Source of the DNA: Neoroseomonas alkaliterrae
GTDB taxonomy: Bacteria > Pseudomonadota > Alphaproteobacteria > Acetobacterales > Acetobacteraceae
Length of the DNA: 64,000 bases
Direction of reading: 5' to 3'
Assembly (NCBI RefSeq): GCF_014199195.1
Contig: NZ_JACIJE010000001.1
Location: 310,001 to 374,000, forward strand
The notes beneath the pieces are model-generated. The model was not told where the DNA came from, made no database searches, and worked only from the letters and a program-made list of their open reading frames with translations. Positions 30,689-39,554 of the stretch are shown here, one piece after another. The translations under genes and the position numbers were made by a program. Within the stretch, counting starts at the first letter, position 1. Each line of letters opens with the position of its first letter.

Positions 30689-31216
30689 TCAGTTCTTCGT
30701 TGGCGGCGCCGCGGTGGCGGCGATGAGTTCGTCGGTCAGCACCAGCTTGGCGCGGCGGATGTTGTCGCGGCGGAGGGCGATCTCGCTGCCGTCGTCGAGG
30801 CGCAGGCGCGCGTGCTCGGCATCCGCGCCCAGCGCCACGCCGCGGAAGCGCTTCCGCCCGTCCTGCGGGATGGCGAGCTCGACCGTCGCGACATGCCCGG
30901 CGAAGCGGTTCCAGTCCTTCGCGCGCGTCAGAGGGCGGTCGATCCCGGCCGAGGAAACCTCGAGGTTCCATTCGCCCCGGATCGGGTCCGCCACGTCGAG
31001 CACGGCGCCGATGGCGTGGCTGATCGCCTCGCAATCCTCGACGGTGAAGGCGGCGCCGTCCGCGCGGTCGGCCATGACCTGCACCGTCGGCCGCTCCTTG
31101 CCCGAGACCTGCACGCGCACGAGCTCGTAGCCCATATGCGTCAGCGTCGGCAGGATGGACTCGGCGATGCGGGCCTCGAGGCCCTCATGGCGCGGCAGGT
31201 CGTCGGTGTCGTTCAA
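30689..31216 (-). CDS. rimP: Ribosome maturation factor RimP
   Basis: Helps 30S subunit maturation. Conserved stretches: [49 protein letters not shown] and [14 protein letters not shown]. The open frame runs further up to an ATG at 31285, but that extension would read through a terminator-like hairpin and over a possible -10 box. The TTG at 31216 gives a 175-residue protein matching the family's usual N-terminus ([16 protein letters not shown]), so it is preferred. No strong ribosome site is visible. Confidence 0.9.
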   Translation of the reverse strand: MNDTDDLPRHEGLEARIAESILPTLTHMGYELVRVQVSGKERPTVQVMADRADGAAFTVEDCEAISHAIGAVLDVADPIRGEWNLEVSSAGIDRPLTRAKDWNRFAGHVATVELAIPQDGRKRFRGVALGADAEHARLRLDDGSEIALRRDNIRRAKLVLTDELIAATAAPPTKN

Positions 31217-31221
31217 GCAAC

Positions 31222-31249
31222 AAAAAAGGCGGCCCCTTTCAAGGCCACC
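31222..31249 (-). promoter_or_regulatory. Attenuator-like terminator hairpin in the rimP leader
   Basis: On the minus strand GGTGGCC and GGCCGCC form a 7-bp stem (one G-U pair) with an eight-base loop and are followed by TTTTTT. It lies between a possible promoter (TTGCAT at 31304-31309 and TCATGA at 31282-31287, 16-base spacing) and the TTG start of rimP. There is no minus-strand gene upstream that would need a terminator, so premature termination in the operon leader is the best reading. Confidence 0.6.
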
Positions 31250-31378
31250 CCCCGTCGGTCCGGATGAGTTGTCGAACCGCTTCATGACACTTCGCCCGGC
31301 CGGATGCAAGCGGGGGTTGCGGGCCGGGCGGGCCGGCCGAGATCATGGCCGCGACACCGGTCGAGGAGGGTCTCGGGC

Positions 31379-31969
31379 ATGCGGATGGGGGCGACATCGC
31401 GGCGCGGCCTGCTCGCCGGCCTCGGCGCCCTGGCGGGGGCGCCGGCCCGGCCCGCCGCGGCGCGCAGCCGCTATGTCTTCGATGCGCGCGCGGGGCAGCT
31501 CGAATTCACCGCCCGCCATCTCGGCGTGCTCACCTCCACCGGGCGCTTCGAGGATTTCGAGGCGGAGCTGCTGATCGACCCCGAGCGCCCGCTGACCAGC
31601 CAGGTGGCGGTCACGGTGCGGACCGCCGCCGTCGCGCTCGCCTATCCCGGCGCGGTGGACCTCCTGCGCTCGCCCGCCTTCTTCGATGTCGAGCGCTTCC
31701 CCGAGGCGCGCTTCTCCGGCCGCGCCACCGGCGAGGGCCGCCTGGAACGCTTCGCCCTGGCCGGCGAGCTGACCATCCGCGGCATCACGCGCCCGCACCG
31801 GATGGAGGCGCGGCTCGTCGAGCGCCGGCAGGACCCCGCGCTCGGGCGCGAGGTCGCCGCCTTCAGCGCCGGCGGCACCCTGCGCCGCTCGGAATTCGGC
31901 ATGACGGCGGAGCAGGCGGCGATCTCGGACGAGATCCGCCTGACGGTCCGTGTCCGCATCCTCGTCTGA
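31379..31969 (+). CDS. YceI family periplasmic protein
   Basis: 196 residues. The N-terminus MGATSRRGLLAGLGALAGAP looks like a twin-arginine signal (Ser-Arg-Arg). The mature part is a lipocalin-like YceI barrel: YVFDARAGQLEFTARHLGV, ERFPEARFSG and GELTIRGITRPHRMEA. YceI proteins bind isoprenoid or amphiphilic ligands in the periplasm. GAGGAGGG precedes the ATG at 31379. The cytochrome b561 gene overlaps its end, the same pairing as yceJ-yceI in enterobacteria. Confidence 0.92.
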   Translation: MRMGATSRRGLLAGLGALAGAPARPAAARSRYVFDARAGQLEFTARHLGVLTSTGRFEDFEAELLIDPERPLTSQVAVTVRTAAVALAYPGAVDLLRSPAFFDVERFPEARFSGRATGEGRLERFALAGELTIRGITRPHRMEARLVERRQDPALGREVAAFSAGGTLRRSEFGMTAEQAAISDEIRLTVRVRILV

Positions 31970-32498
31970 GGGCTGGAGCGCGGCGCAGCGGCGGCTGCAC
32001 TGGGCCGCGGCGCTGCTGGTCGCGGCGGCCTTCGCCATCGGCCTCGTGATGGTCGCGCTGCCGCTGACGCGGCTGCTCGAGAAGATCATCGCCTACCAGG
32101 CGCACAAGACGCTCGGGCTGCTGGTGCCGCCGCTGGTGCTGTGGCGGCTCTGGCTGCGCGCGCGGCGCGGGCGGCCGGCGCCCGATCCCGCCATCCCGGC
32201 CTGGCAGCACCGCGCGGCGGCGGCCACGCACGGCGCGCTCTACGCGCTGCTGTTGGCGGTCCCGCTGCTCGGATACCTCGCCGCCAGCACCGCGCCGGGC
32301 CAGATCGAGACCACGCTGTTCCTGCTGGTGCCGGTCCCGCACGCGCTGCCGCCGGACGAGGCGCTTCACGCCCTGATCCGCCCCGTCCACCAGGGGGCGG
32401 CCTGGGCGCTCGTCCTCCTCGCGGCGGGCCATGCGGCGGCGGCGCTGCACCACCACCGGCGCGGCCGCGGCACGCTGGCGCGGATGCTCGGGCGGTAG
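31950..32498 (+). CDS. Cytochrome b561 family membrane protein
   Basis: 182 residues with four transmembrane helices and the heme-ligating histidines expected for b561 (RRLHWAAALL, YQAHKTLGLL, THGALYALLL, GHAAAALHHH). It would move electrons from quinol or to a periplasmic acceptor. The GTG at 31950 overlaps yceI by 20 bases, so translation is coupled. Together they resemble the YceJ-YceI module. Confidence 0.9.
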   Translation: MSASSSEGWSAAQRRLHWAAALLVAAAFAIGLVMVALPLTRLLEKIIAYQAHKTLGLLVPPLVLWRLWLRARRGRPAPDPAIPAWQHRAAAATHGALYALLLAVPLLGYLAASTAPGQIETTLFLLVPVPHALPPDEALHALIRPVHQGAAWALVLLAAGHAAAALHHHRRGRGTLARMLGR

Positions 32499-32623
32499 GG
32501 CGCGGCGTGTCCTCTGCCGCCGGCGGCCCGCCACCTGGGCCCGGCGGCCCGCGACGGCACGCTGGGCGGGCCGGCGGAAGCGCGGGCCGCGCCTGCCTCC
32601 CGGCGCCTTCCCGCGCGACCCGA

Positions 32624-34774
32624 TCAGCGCGTGAACCAGCCCGCGCCGCGCGCCAGCGCCTCCGCCCGCCCGTCGCGCGTCAGCTCCCACAGCGGGTTGT
32701 CCACCGCCAGGCGCTGCCCGCCGTCGCGCTGCGTCGGGCGGATCACCGCGCCCACCGAGGACCGGCTCTGCACCCCGAACAGGTCGAGCGGGATGCGGAT
32801 ATAGATCCCCTTGTCGAAGGATCCCTCCCCGAAGCGCGCGGCCGAGACATCGGTGATGGTGGCGAAGGCGCCGACCTCGATGCCGCTGTCGAAGCGGCGC
32901 CCGATCTCGAGCGTCCCGCCCCAGTCGCCGGCGAGATACCGCCCCCCGCGCAGCGTCGCCGTCAGGTTCCACCAGGGAAGGTCGGCATAGACCGAGAGAT
33001 GCCCGGTGGTGACGCGATAGTCCCGCAGGCCGAAGCGCTGGTCGGTCTCGCGCTGCGCGACGTGGTTGATGTCGAGCCCGATGGCGAAGGGCCTCTCGCG
33101 CGGCCGCCACAGCAGCTCGGCCGAGACGCCGGCGAACATCGGCTCGAGATAACCCGCGGTGACGCGCGCGAAGACATCCTCGGCCGGCGACCACAGCCGC
33201 TCGGCATAGAGCGCGGGAATGGCGAGGTTCCGCCCGTCCCGCGCATACCGCGCATAGTCCGAGCGCACGCGCGGCAGCACGCTGTCGGACGGCGCGGCAT
33301 CGTCGAGGTTCTGCGCCACCACCTGCGACACCGCGCCGGCCAGCGCGAAGCCCGCGCCGAGGCCGAGCCGCGCATGGCCCGCCACCGAGGCCTGCCACAG
33401 CACGGTGCGCGACGGGTCGCCCAGCACGAGGCGCAGCCGCGGCTCGACGCCCCAGTCGAGGAACGGGCCCCGCGCCCGCGCCGCATCCGCGAAGCCCTCG
33501 CCCGGCGCCATCAGCAGGGCGGTGGCGAAGACCTCCTCCGCGCTGCCATGGCCGCGCGCGGCCGCCTCCATCGCCGCGCGCAGCACCATCACGCGCCCGA
33601 CCTCGAGCCCCTCGCGCGACCAGGCGATGACCACGCGCTCGACCTCCGGCGGCAGGTGCGGCTGCGCCGCGCGCACCACGCGCCCCGCCACCTGCGCGAA
33701 GGTGCGGAAGCGGCCGCCGGAGACGGCGATGCGCGCCTCCGCCCCCTCGATCGCCACCGCCGTGCCGCGCAGCCCGGCCTCGCGCAGCGCGGCGAAAATG
33801 GCCGGCGCGGCCGCGCGCGCCCGCGCCGAGCCCCCATCGGGCCGCGGCGCCATGGCGGGCGGGGCGGGCGGCGGCGCGCGCGGCGGGTCCTGCGGATCGA
33901 GCCGGAAGGAGGCGCGCAGCAGCACATCCGTCCCGTGCACCCAATGCACGCCGAGATCGAGCCAGTCATTCGACCATTGCAGCCCGGCATTCACCCGCGC
34001 CCGCGCATATCCGCCAAGGTTCACCGTGCGCGCCGGATAGCCGCCGCGCTCGTCGCGCAGCCGGTCGCCGCTGAACTCGACCTTCACGCGCAGGCCGTCG
34101 AGCACGCCCCAGGGCATCTCCGCCGGCGGCACCGTCCACTCCACGCCGCCGAACAGCGCGACATCCTCGCCACGGAAATACGACCCCCAGCGCAGCCGCC
34201 CGCCCTGGCCGACATCGCGCCGCCGCTCCCCGAAGCCCGACCACAGATCGGTCAGCGGATTGTCGCCATCGGCGTAGGTGCCGAGCCGCCCCCAGCCGAT
34301 CCCGAGGCTGAGGTCGAGATCCCAGAAGCGCTTCGAGGCGACGAGATACTCGCCGCCATAGATCCCCGTCCCCGCGATGTCCTGGATGCCGACCGCGAGC
34401 GCCGGCCGCCAGTCATTCTCCTGCCACAGCCGGAGCTTCACGTCGAAGGACCGGTCCGAGACCATCCCCGCACCCGTCGTGCCGTTCAGCCTCTCGCTCA
34501 CACGGAAGGTCGTCTCGAGCCACGGCAGCGCCTGCCAGCCGAGGAACCAGAACCGCCGCTGATGCCGCAACGCCGCCCCCGCCTCGAGCACGCCATCGGC
34601 ACGGAACCGCGCATTGCGCATCTCGATCAGGCCGACACCACCCCAGTTCGAACCCGTCCCCTCCACCGGCAGACCCTGGCCACGCGCAGGAGCCGCCGGG
34701 AACAGGAGGACGGCGAGGAGGGCGAGGGCGCATCGGGAGGGCGCTGCCCTCCCGAACCCTCCCGCCGGGGGCAT
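32624..34774 (-). CDS. YjbH-like outer membrane exopolysaccharide protein
   Basis: 716 residues with a signal peptide (LALLAVLLFPAAPARGQ). The mature part begins GSNWGGVGLIEMRNARF, a YjbH-domain start, and continues with many beta strands ending in aromatic residues (SVYADLPWWNLTATLRGGRYL, GLDINHVAQRETDQRFGLRDY), as in YjbH/capsule assembly barrels. It should help secrete or assemble an exopolysaccharide at the outer membrane. The ATG at 34774 lies in the loop of a strong hairpin, so the exact start is unsure. It follows the SLBB export gene after a hairpin array. Confidence 0.85.
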   Translation of the reverse strand: MPPAGGFGRAAPSRCALALLAVLLFPAAPARGQGLPVEGTGSNWGGVGLIEMRNARFRADGVLEAGAALRHQRRFWFLGWQALPWLETTFRVSERLNGTTGAGMVSDRSFDVKLRLWQENDWRPALAVGIQDIAGTGIYGGEYLVASKRFWDLDLSLGIGWGRLGTYADGDNPLTDLWSGFGERRRDVGQGGRLRWGSYFRGEDVALFGGVEWTVPPAEMPWGVLDGLRVKVEFSGDRLRDERGGYPARTVNLGGYARARVNAGLQWSNDWLDLGVHWVHGTDVLLRASFRLDPQDPPRAPPPAPPAMAPRPDGGSARARAAAPAIFAALREAGLRGTAVAIEGAEARIAVSGGRFRTFAQVAGRVVRAAQPHLPPEVERVVIAWSREGLEVGRVMVLRAAMEAAARGHGSAEEVFATALLMAPGEGFADAARARGPFLDWGVEPRLRLVLGDPSRTVLWQASVAGHARLGLGAGFALAGAVSQVVAQNLDDAAPSDSVLPRVRSDYARYARDGRNLAIPALYAERLWSPAEDVFARVTAGYLEPMFAGVSAELLWRPRERPFAIGLDINHVAQRETDQRFGLRDYRVTTGHLSVYADLPWWNLTATLRGGRYLAGDWGGTLEIGRRFDSGIEVGAFATITDVSAARFGEGSFDKGIYIRIPLDLFGVQSRSSVGAVIRPTQRDGGQRLAVDNPLWELTRDGRAEALARGAGWFTR

Positions 34775-34942
34775 GCGTGCCCCCGGACGCGCGGGAACAG
34801 AATGGCCGGTTCGCGGGAGGGGCCCGTCGGCGCAGCCGTCGCGAAGGGCGCTCGATGCCCCTCCCGCGAACCGGCCATCGAGTGGCCCCGGGTCTGGGGG
34901 GCGGTGGCCCCCCAGCGGGGGGTCCGGGGGGCTGGCCCCCCG
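34734..34942. repeat. Array of five GC hairpins between polysaccharide export and YjbH genes
   Basis: Perfect stems: 9 bp at 34734-34754 (inside the N-terminal codons), 9 bp at 34765-34786 (around the start codon), 22 bp at 34802-34823 paired with 34857-34878 around a 33-base loop, 9 bp at 34894-34915, and 7 bp at 34925-34942. All lie between the SLBB gene stop (34975) and the start of the YjbH-like gene on the same strand. Such a structure may stop, process or stabilise the message. Confidence 0.75.
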
Positions 34943-34974
34943 ATCCGCGCTCCCCATCCGCGCCGCCCTCCCCG

Positions 34975-37716
34975 TTACCGGTTCGCCTCGCGCGCGATCA
35001 CGGCCAGCGCGGCGGCGGAGACGGAGACCTGGCCGAGCACCTGGGTCAGGTCGCGCACGAAGCCCCAGGTTTCGTATGGGCTGGGATCCTGCGGGACGAC
35101 GACCAGGCTGCCGGGCGGGACGGGTGGGCCGCCCTGCTGCCATGCAGAGAGGCCGGCGGCGGTGGATTGCCCGTTGGGCAGCACGATGAAGGCGCGCGAG
35201 GGGTCGGCGAAGCGCTGCGGCCCGCCCGAGGCGCGCACGTAGTCCGAGGCCCGCCAGCCCGAGCGGAACTGCAGCGAGCCCGGGTTGAGCACCGAGCCCA
35301 CCACCGTCACCTCGTTCGGCCGCTTGGGCATGGCGATGACGTCGCCGGGTTCGAGCAGCACGTCGAGTTCCGGCCGCGCGGCGAGGATGACGGGGTTGGC
35401 CTCCACCACCATCCGCCCGGCGGCGCGGGCCTCGCGCAGGGAGTTGGCGAGTTCCCGCCCGGCGGTGATGGCCGAGCCCAGATCCACCGAGGCGCCGCGC
35501 GTGCCCGCCACCGCCTGGCCCGCCGCGACCTGGATCAGGCTGGTCTCGAGTTCGCGGGCGGTGCGCTGGAACCCTTCCTGCTGGCGCTGGCGCACGGATT
35601 CGCGGGTGAAGACCGCGCCGTAGGGATAGGCCTGGGGCGTGAGGCCGCCGGCGCGGGCGATCACCTCCGACAGGCGCTCCCCGCGCCGGATGTCGTAGGT
35701 GCCGGGGCGGAGGAACTCGCCGACCAGGATGACCGGCCCGTTCTCGCGGTCCCCGAAGCCGCGCGGGATGCGGATGGTGTCGCGCGGCGAGAGGCGGATC
35801 GCGGCGAAGTTGCGGCTGCTGAGGTCGAGCCGCGTGCGCTGCAGGGGGATGCTGCCCGAGGCGTCGGCCGGTTCGCGCGCGAACTCCACCACGCGCAGGT
35901 CGGCCGCGTCCGACAGCCCGCCCGCGGCCGCGATGGCGAGATCGAGCCCGGTGTCGTCCGTGATCGGCAGGAGGCCGGGGGAGCGCACCTCCCCGGTCAG
36001 CACCACCGCCTGGTCGAGCAGGAAGGCCGGCAGGTCGGGGTAGTCGAGGAAGACCTGCGGGCAGGCGGCCGCGCCGATCTCCGGGAAGCCCGCCCCCTTG
36101 GCATGGGCGAAGCGCTGCGGCGAGGCGCGGGAGGCGAGCGCGAGGGCGGTCAGCGCCGGGCAGTCGGGCGCGGGCGCGGCGCCCTGCGCGGGCGGGGCGG
36201 GGGCCTCCCCGCGCAGCGCCGTGAGCGCGGCGGGCGAGGCGAGGAAGGCGATGTCGGAGCGGGCGAAGACGATCACCTCGTCGCCTTCCTGCAGCGCCAT
36301 GTTCGCCCGGCCTTCCAGCACGCGGCCGAGGTCGAAGGGGATGAAGCGCCGGCTGCCGGTGCGCGCATCCGCCCGCCACACGACGCCGAGCCGCACATAG
36401 GGGTCGTTGCGCAGCAGCCGCGGGTCGGAGATCAGCCCGCGCAGCGTCTGGCCCTGCCGCCCGCCGCCGGCCGCGCGCAGCACCGGCACGGCGACATGCC
36501 CGGCGAGCCGCACCTGGTTCGCCACCACGTCGGCACCGGGCTGGACCAGCAGCGCATCGCCGCGCCTGAGCGTCGAGCCCGGGGCGAGTTCGGCGAAGGC
36601 GCGCCGCCCGGCGCCGTCGTTCTGCTGCACCAGCAGCCGGTTGCCGCCGGGGCGGATGGTGCCGCCGGCCAGCGCCAGCATCTCGGCGACCGGCGCGCCG
36701 GAAGCGCGGGCGGGCAGTTCGTAGATGCCCGGCCGCGCCACGTCCCCGGCGATGGCGACCGTCCCGCCCACCGGCGGGACGACGATGCGCTCGCCCTCGC
36801 GCAGGCTGAGATCGGCCTCGCCCGGCGCATCGGCGATGACGGCGTAGAGGTCCACCACCCGCCGCCCGCGCGGCCCCTCGATGCGGATGGCGCGCAGCGA
36901 GCCGGTCTTGCGCACCCCGCCCGCGGCCGAGAGCGCGTCGAGCACGGTCGAGAGCGCGTTCAGGGGCTGGAATCCCGGCCGCATCACCTCGCCCGCGACG
37001 AAGACGCTGAGCTGGCGCACCTGGCCGATGGAGACGAAGACCTCCGACCCGCCAAGGTCGCGCGTCGCGAGCCCCTCCAGATGCGCGCGCAGGTCCTTCA
37101 GGCTGCGCCCGGCGGCAGGGATGGGCGCGAGGTCGGGCAGCAGCAGGTTGCCGTCGCGGCCCACGCGCAGGGTCAGCGTCTGCCGGGCGCGGCCGCGGAA
37201 GGCGACGATCAGCTCGTCGTCGGGCCCGAGCACGTAGTCCTCGGGCAGGGCCCCGAAACCCTGCTGGGCGGGCGGGGCGTGGCGGAAGGTCTCGTAGCCG
37301 AACTGCCGCAGCGGCGGGCCTTCGATCCGGGCGGCGAAGAAGGCCTCGGCCGAGGAGAGCGGCTCCTCCGGCGGCCCGGCGGGCAGCGGCGGCGGCAGGG
37401 CCTGGGCGGCGGGGGCGGGCACCGGGGCGGTGCGCGGCAGCCCGGGCGGCGGGCCGCGCGTCGCCCCGGCATCGAGCAGGCGCTGCAGCGCCTCGGCCTG
37501 GCCGCCCGGCGGCAGCACCGGCAGCGGCCCGCCCTGCGGCAGCAGCGAGGGCAGGGTCGGCGGCGCGAGCAGCGGCGAGGCGGGCGGCCCGGTCTGCGCC
37601 AGCCCGCCCGCCGGGAGCGCGGCCAGCGCCAGCGCCGCCAGGATCGGGCGTGTCAGGCGGCGCAGGGCTGCGGCGATCGGGGCGAAGGGCAAGGGCGGCG
37701 AAACGTCTGGCGGCAA
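34975..37716 (-). CDS. Polysaccharide biosynthesis/export protein with multiple SLBB domains (Wza-like)
   Basis: A 913-residue periplasmic/outer-membrane export protein, much longer than Wza (about 380). After a signal-like segment (ILAALALAALPAGGLAQ) and a Pro-rich linker, the Poly_export domain appears (YVLGPDDELIVAFRG, VGRDGNLLLPDLAPI), followed by several SLBB repeats (VFVAGEVMRPGFQPL, VAIAGDVARPGIYEL, VILVGEFLRPGTYDI, VTVVGSVLNPGSLQF). It forms the export channel with the YjbH-like protein. No ATG is near the start; a TTG at 37716 is used, with an AT-rich divergent promoter region at 37720-37746. Confidence 0.9.
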   Translation of the reverse strand: MPPDVSPPLPFAPIAAALRRLTRPILAALALAALPAGGLAQTGPPASPLLAPPTLPSLLPQGGPLPVLPPGGQAEALQRLLDAGATRGPPPGLPRTAPVPAPAAQALPPPLPAGPPEEPLSSAEAFFAARIEGPPLRQFGYETFRHAPPAQQGFGALPEDYVLGPDDELIVAFRGRARQTLTLRVGRDGNLLLPDLAPIPAAGRSLKDLRAHLEGLATRDLGGSEVFVSIGQVRQLSVFVAGEVMRPGFQPLNALSTVLDALSAAGGVRKTGSLRAIRIEGPRGRRVVDLYAVIADAPGEADLSLREGERIVVPPVGGTVAIAGDVARPGIYELPARASGAPVAEMLALAGGTIRPGGNRLLVQQNDGAGRRAFAELAPGSTLRRGDALLVQPGADVVANQVRLAGHVAVPVLRAAGGGRQGQTLRGLISDPRLLRNDPYVRLGVVWRADARTGSRRFIPFDLGRVLEGRANMALQEGDEVIVFARSDIAFLASPAALTALRGEAPAPPAQGAAPAPDCPALTALALASRASPQRFAHAKGAGFPEIGAAACPQVFLDYPDLPAFLLDQAVVLTGEVRSPGLLPITDDTGLDLAIAAAGGLSDAADLRVVEFAREPADASGSIPLQRTRLDLSSRNFAAIRLSPRDTIRIPRGFGDRENGPVILVGEFLRPGTYDIRRGERLSEVIARAGGLTPQAYPYGAVFTRESVRQRQQEGFQRTARELETSLIQVAAGQAVAGTRGASVDLGSAITAGRELANSLREARAAGRMVVEANPVILAARPELDVLLEPGDVIAMPKRPNEVTVVGSVLNPGSLQFRSGWRASDYVRASGGPQRFADPSRAFIVLPNGQSTAAGLSAWQQGGPPVPPGSLVVVPQDPSPYETWGFVRDLTQVLGQVSVSAAALAVIAREANR

Positions 37717-39554
37717 TTTGGAAAAGAGATATACAACTTATTGGTGAGTCCGTCACGTCTCCGGAGCGCGCCCTGTCGCAAAGCGCCCTGATCGCGTCCT
37801 CCGCGCCGCGCCCGGCGCCGCCCGCGGGCAGCCCCGGCCGCGCGCGCCTGCTGGCCGATGCCGCCTGGCGGCTCGGCCCTCGGGCCTCGGCGCTCTTCGC
37901 CTGGCACCGGCTCCGCCTGCGGGCGGGCCTGGTGGCCTGGGCGCTGCGCCCGCGGGCACTGCCGGACGGCCCGCTTCTGCCCGCATCCGCAGCACCCGCG
38001 GCCTTGCCCGGCGATGCCGCGGCGCTCGCCGCCGCCGCGGCGGCGATCCCGCGCGACTGGCATGGCGGCTTCGACCCGGCGACGCCGGCGGCGAGGCTCG
38101 ACCTCTTCGGCCCCGGGGACATCAGGCCGGTCTGGGAGAGGAACCGCCTGCTCGCCCTGCCGCTGCTCGCCATGGCCGCGCGCCTCGCGCCGGCGGACGG
38201 GCATCTGGCGGCGGCGCGCGCCCTGCTCGCGGAATGGCGCGCCGCCAACCCCCCCTTCCGCGGCCCCGCCTGGGCCTGCGGGCAGGAGGCGGCGCTGCGC
38301 GCGATGCATCTCTGCCTCGCGCTCGCGCTGCTCGATGCCACGCCGGGGCCGGCGATGCGCGCGCTGCTCGCCGCCCATGCCCGGCGCATCGCGGCGACGC
38401 AGGCCTATGCCGCCGCGCAGGACAACAACCACGCCATCAGCGAGGCGGCGGGGCTCTTCGTCATCGGCCTCGTGCTCGGGGATGGCGCGCTGGCGCGGCG
38501 CGGCGCGCGGCGCCTCGCGCGCGCGGTGGCGCGGCTCGTGCTGCCCTGCGGGGCCTTCGCCCAGGCCTCGCCGGGCTATCACCGGCTGCTGCTTGACACG
38601 CTTGCCATCGCCGAATGGTTCCGCCGCCGCCATGGCGCGCCGCCGTTCCCCGCACCCTTCGCCGCGCGGGCCGAGGCGGCGACGCGCTGGCTGCACCGCG
38701 TCGCCGAGCCCGCGACCGGCGCCCTGCCGCGCTGCGGCGCGGTGGATGATTCGGCCTTCGCCGACCTCTCGCTGCGCGGCCCGCAGGACGCGCGCGGCAG
38801 CGTCGAGCGCGCGGCACGGCTGTTCTGTGGCATGGGCGCCGACGTGCCGGAGGATCCCGGCTGCGCCTGGCTCGGCCTGCCGCCGCCCGCGGCCCGCCTT
38901 GCGCGCGGCGGGCCCTGGCGCAGCGCGGGATGGATGGGCGAGGAAGCCGGCCGGCTGCGCGTGCTGCTGCGCAGCGGCGCGGGCCTGCCCTTCCGCCCCG
39001 CGCAGTGCGACCTGCTGCATCTGGATCTCTGGGCCGATGGTGCGCCGCTGCTCATGGATGGCGGCACCGGCGCCTACAACCCCGCCCCCGGGGATGCGTG
39101 GTGGATGGAGGCGCTCTGGGGCACCGCCGCGCACAACACCATCCAGTTCGACGGGCAGGAGCAGATGCCCCGCCTCGGCCGCTTCCTGCTCGCGGCCTGG
39201 CCACGCTGCGAGGCGCTGCCCGCCGGCGCGCGGCTGACCGATTCGCGCGGCCGGGTGCAGGAGCGGCGCCTGCGCCTGATCGGCCGCAGCCTCGTGGTGG
39301 AGGACACGGTGCGCGGGCCCTTCGCCGGCCTCGCGCTCCGCTGGCGGCTCGGCCCCGGGCCATGGCGCGCCGGCCCGCGTGGCGCCGAGGGCCCGCGCGG
39401 GCGCATCCGCATCGAGGCCGATGCGCCGCTGCGCCTGCGCCTCGCCCAGGGCTGGCACAGCCCGGCCTATGGCGTGGTCGAGCCCGCGGAGGTGATCGAG
39501 GCGCGCGCGGCGGCGCCGGTCTCGCGCCTCGTCACCGTGGTGGAGGCGGCGTGA
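37650..39554 (+). CDS. Heparinase II/III-like polysaccharide lyase
   Basis: Up to 634 residues. N-terminal alpha/alpha toroid motifs: WACGQEAALRAMHL, NNHAISEAAGLFVIG and ASPGYHRLLLDTLAIAEW; the C-terminal beta-sandwich has CDLLHLDLWADGAPLLMDGG and AAHNTIQFDGQEQMP. Such enzymes cleave uronic-acid polymers and occur in exopolysaccharide loci. The only in-frame GTG before the conserved part is at 37650, inside the divergent export gene; the true start is probably near 37740-37776 with a rare codon (ATT or CTG), so the start is uncertain. Its stop overlaps the Wzz-like start. Confidence 0.85.
   Translation: MSGGAGLRRSGRRARAAKRLAAIWKRDIQLIGESVTSPERALSQSALIASSAPRPAPPAGSPGRARLLADAAWRLGPRASALFAWHRLRLRAGLVAWALRPRALPDGPLLPASAAPAALPGDAAALAAAAAAIPRDWHGGFDPATPAARLDLFGPGDIRPVWERNRLLALPLLAMAARLAPADGHLAAARALLAEWRAANPPFRGPAWACGQEAALRAMHLCLALALLDATPGPAMRALLAAHARRIAATQAYAAAQDNNHAISEAAGLFVIGLVLGDGALARRGARRLARAVARLVLPCGAFAQASPGYHRLLLDTLAIAEWFRRRHGAPPFPAPFAARAEAATRWLHRVAEPATGALPRCGAVDDSAFADLSLRGPQDARGSVERAARLFCGMGADVPEDPGCAWLGLPPPAARLARGGPWRSAGWMGEEAGRLRVLLRSGAGLPFRPAQCDLLHLDLWADGAPLLMDGGTGAYNPAPGDAWWMEALWGTAAHNTIQFDGQEQMPRLGRFLLAAWPRCEALPAGARLTDSRGRVQERRLRLIGRSLVVEDTVRGPFAGLALRWRLGPGPWRAGPRGAEGPRGRIRIEADAPLRLRLAQGWHSPAYGVVEPAEVIEARAAAPVSRLVTVVEAA

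Noticed and set aside
31217-31285. N-terminal extension of rimP from the ATG at 31285
   Set aside because: It would be encoded by a terminator-like hairpin and a possible -10 box, and is not typical of RimP.
32624-38389. A single 1921-codon minus-strand open frame
   Set aside because: Only its C-terminal 716 codons match a family (YjbH-like). The upstream part is a shadow frame of the SLBB export gene and antisense to the heparinase gene.
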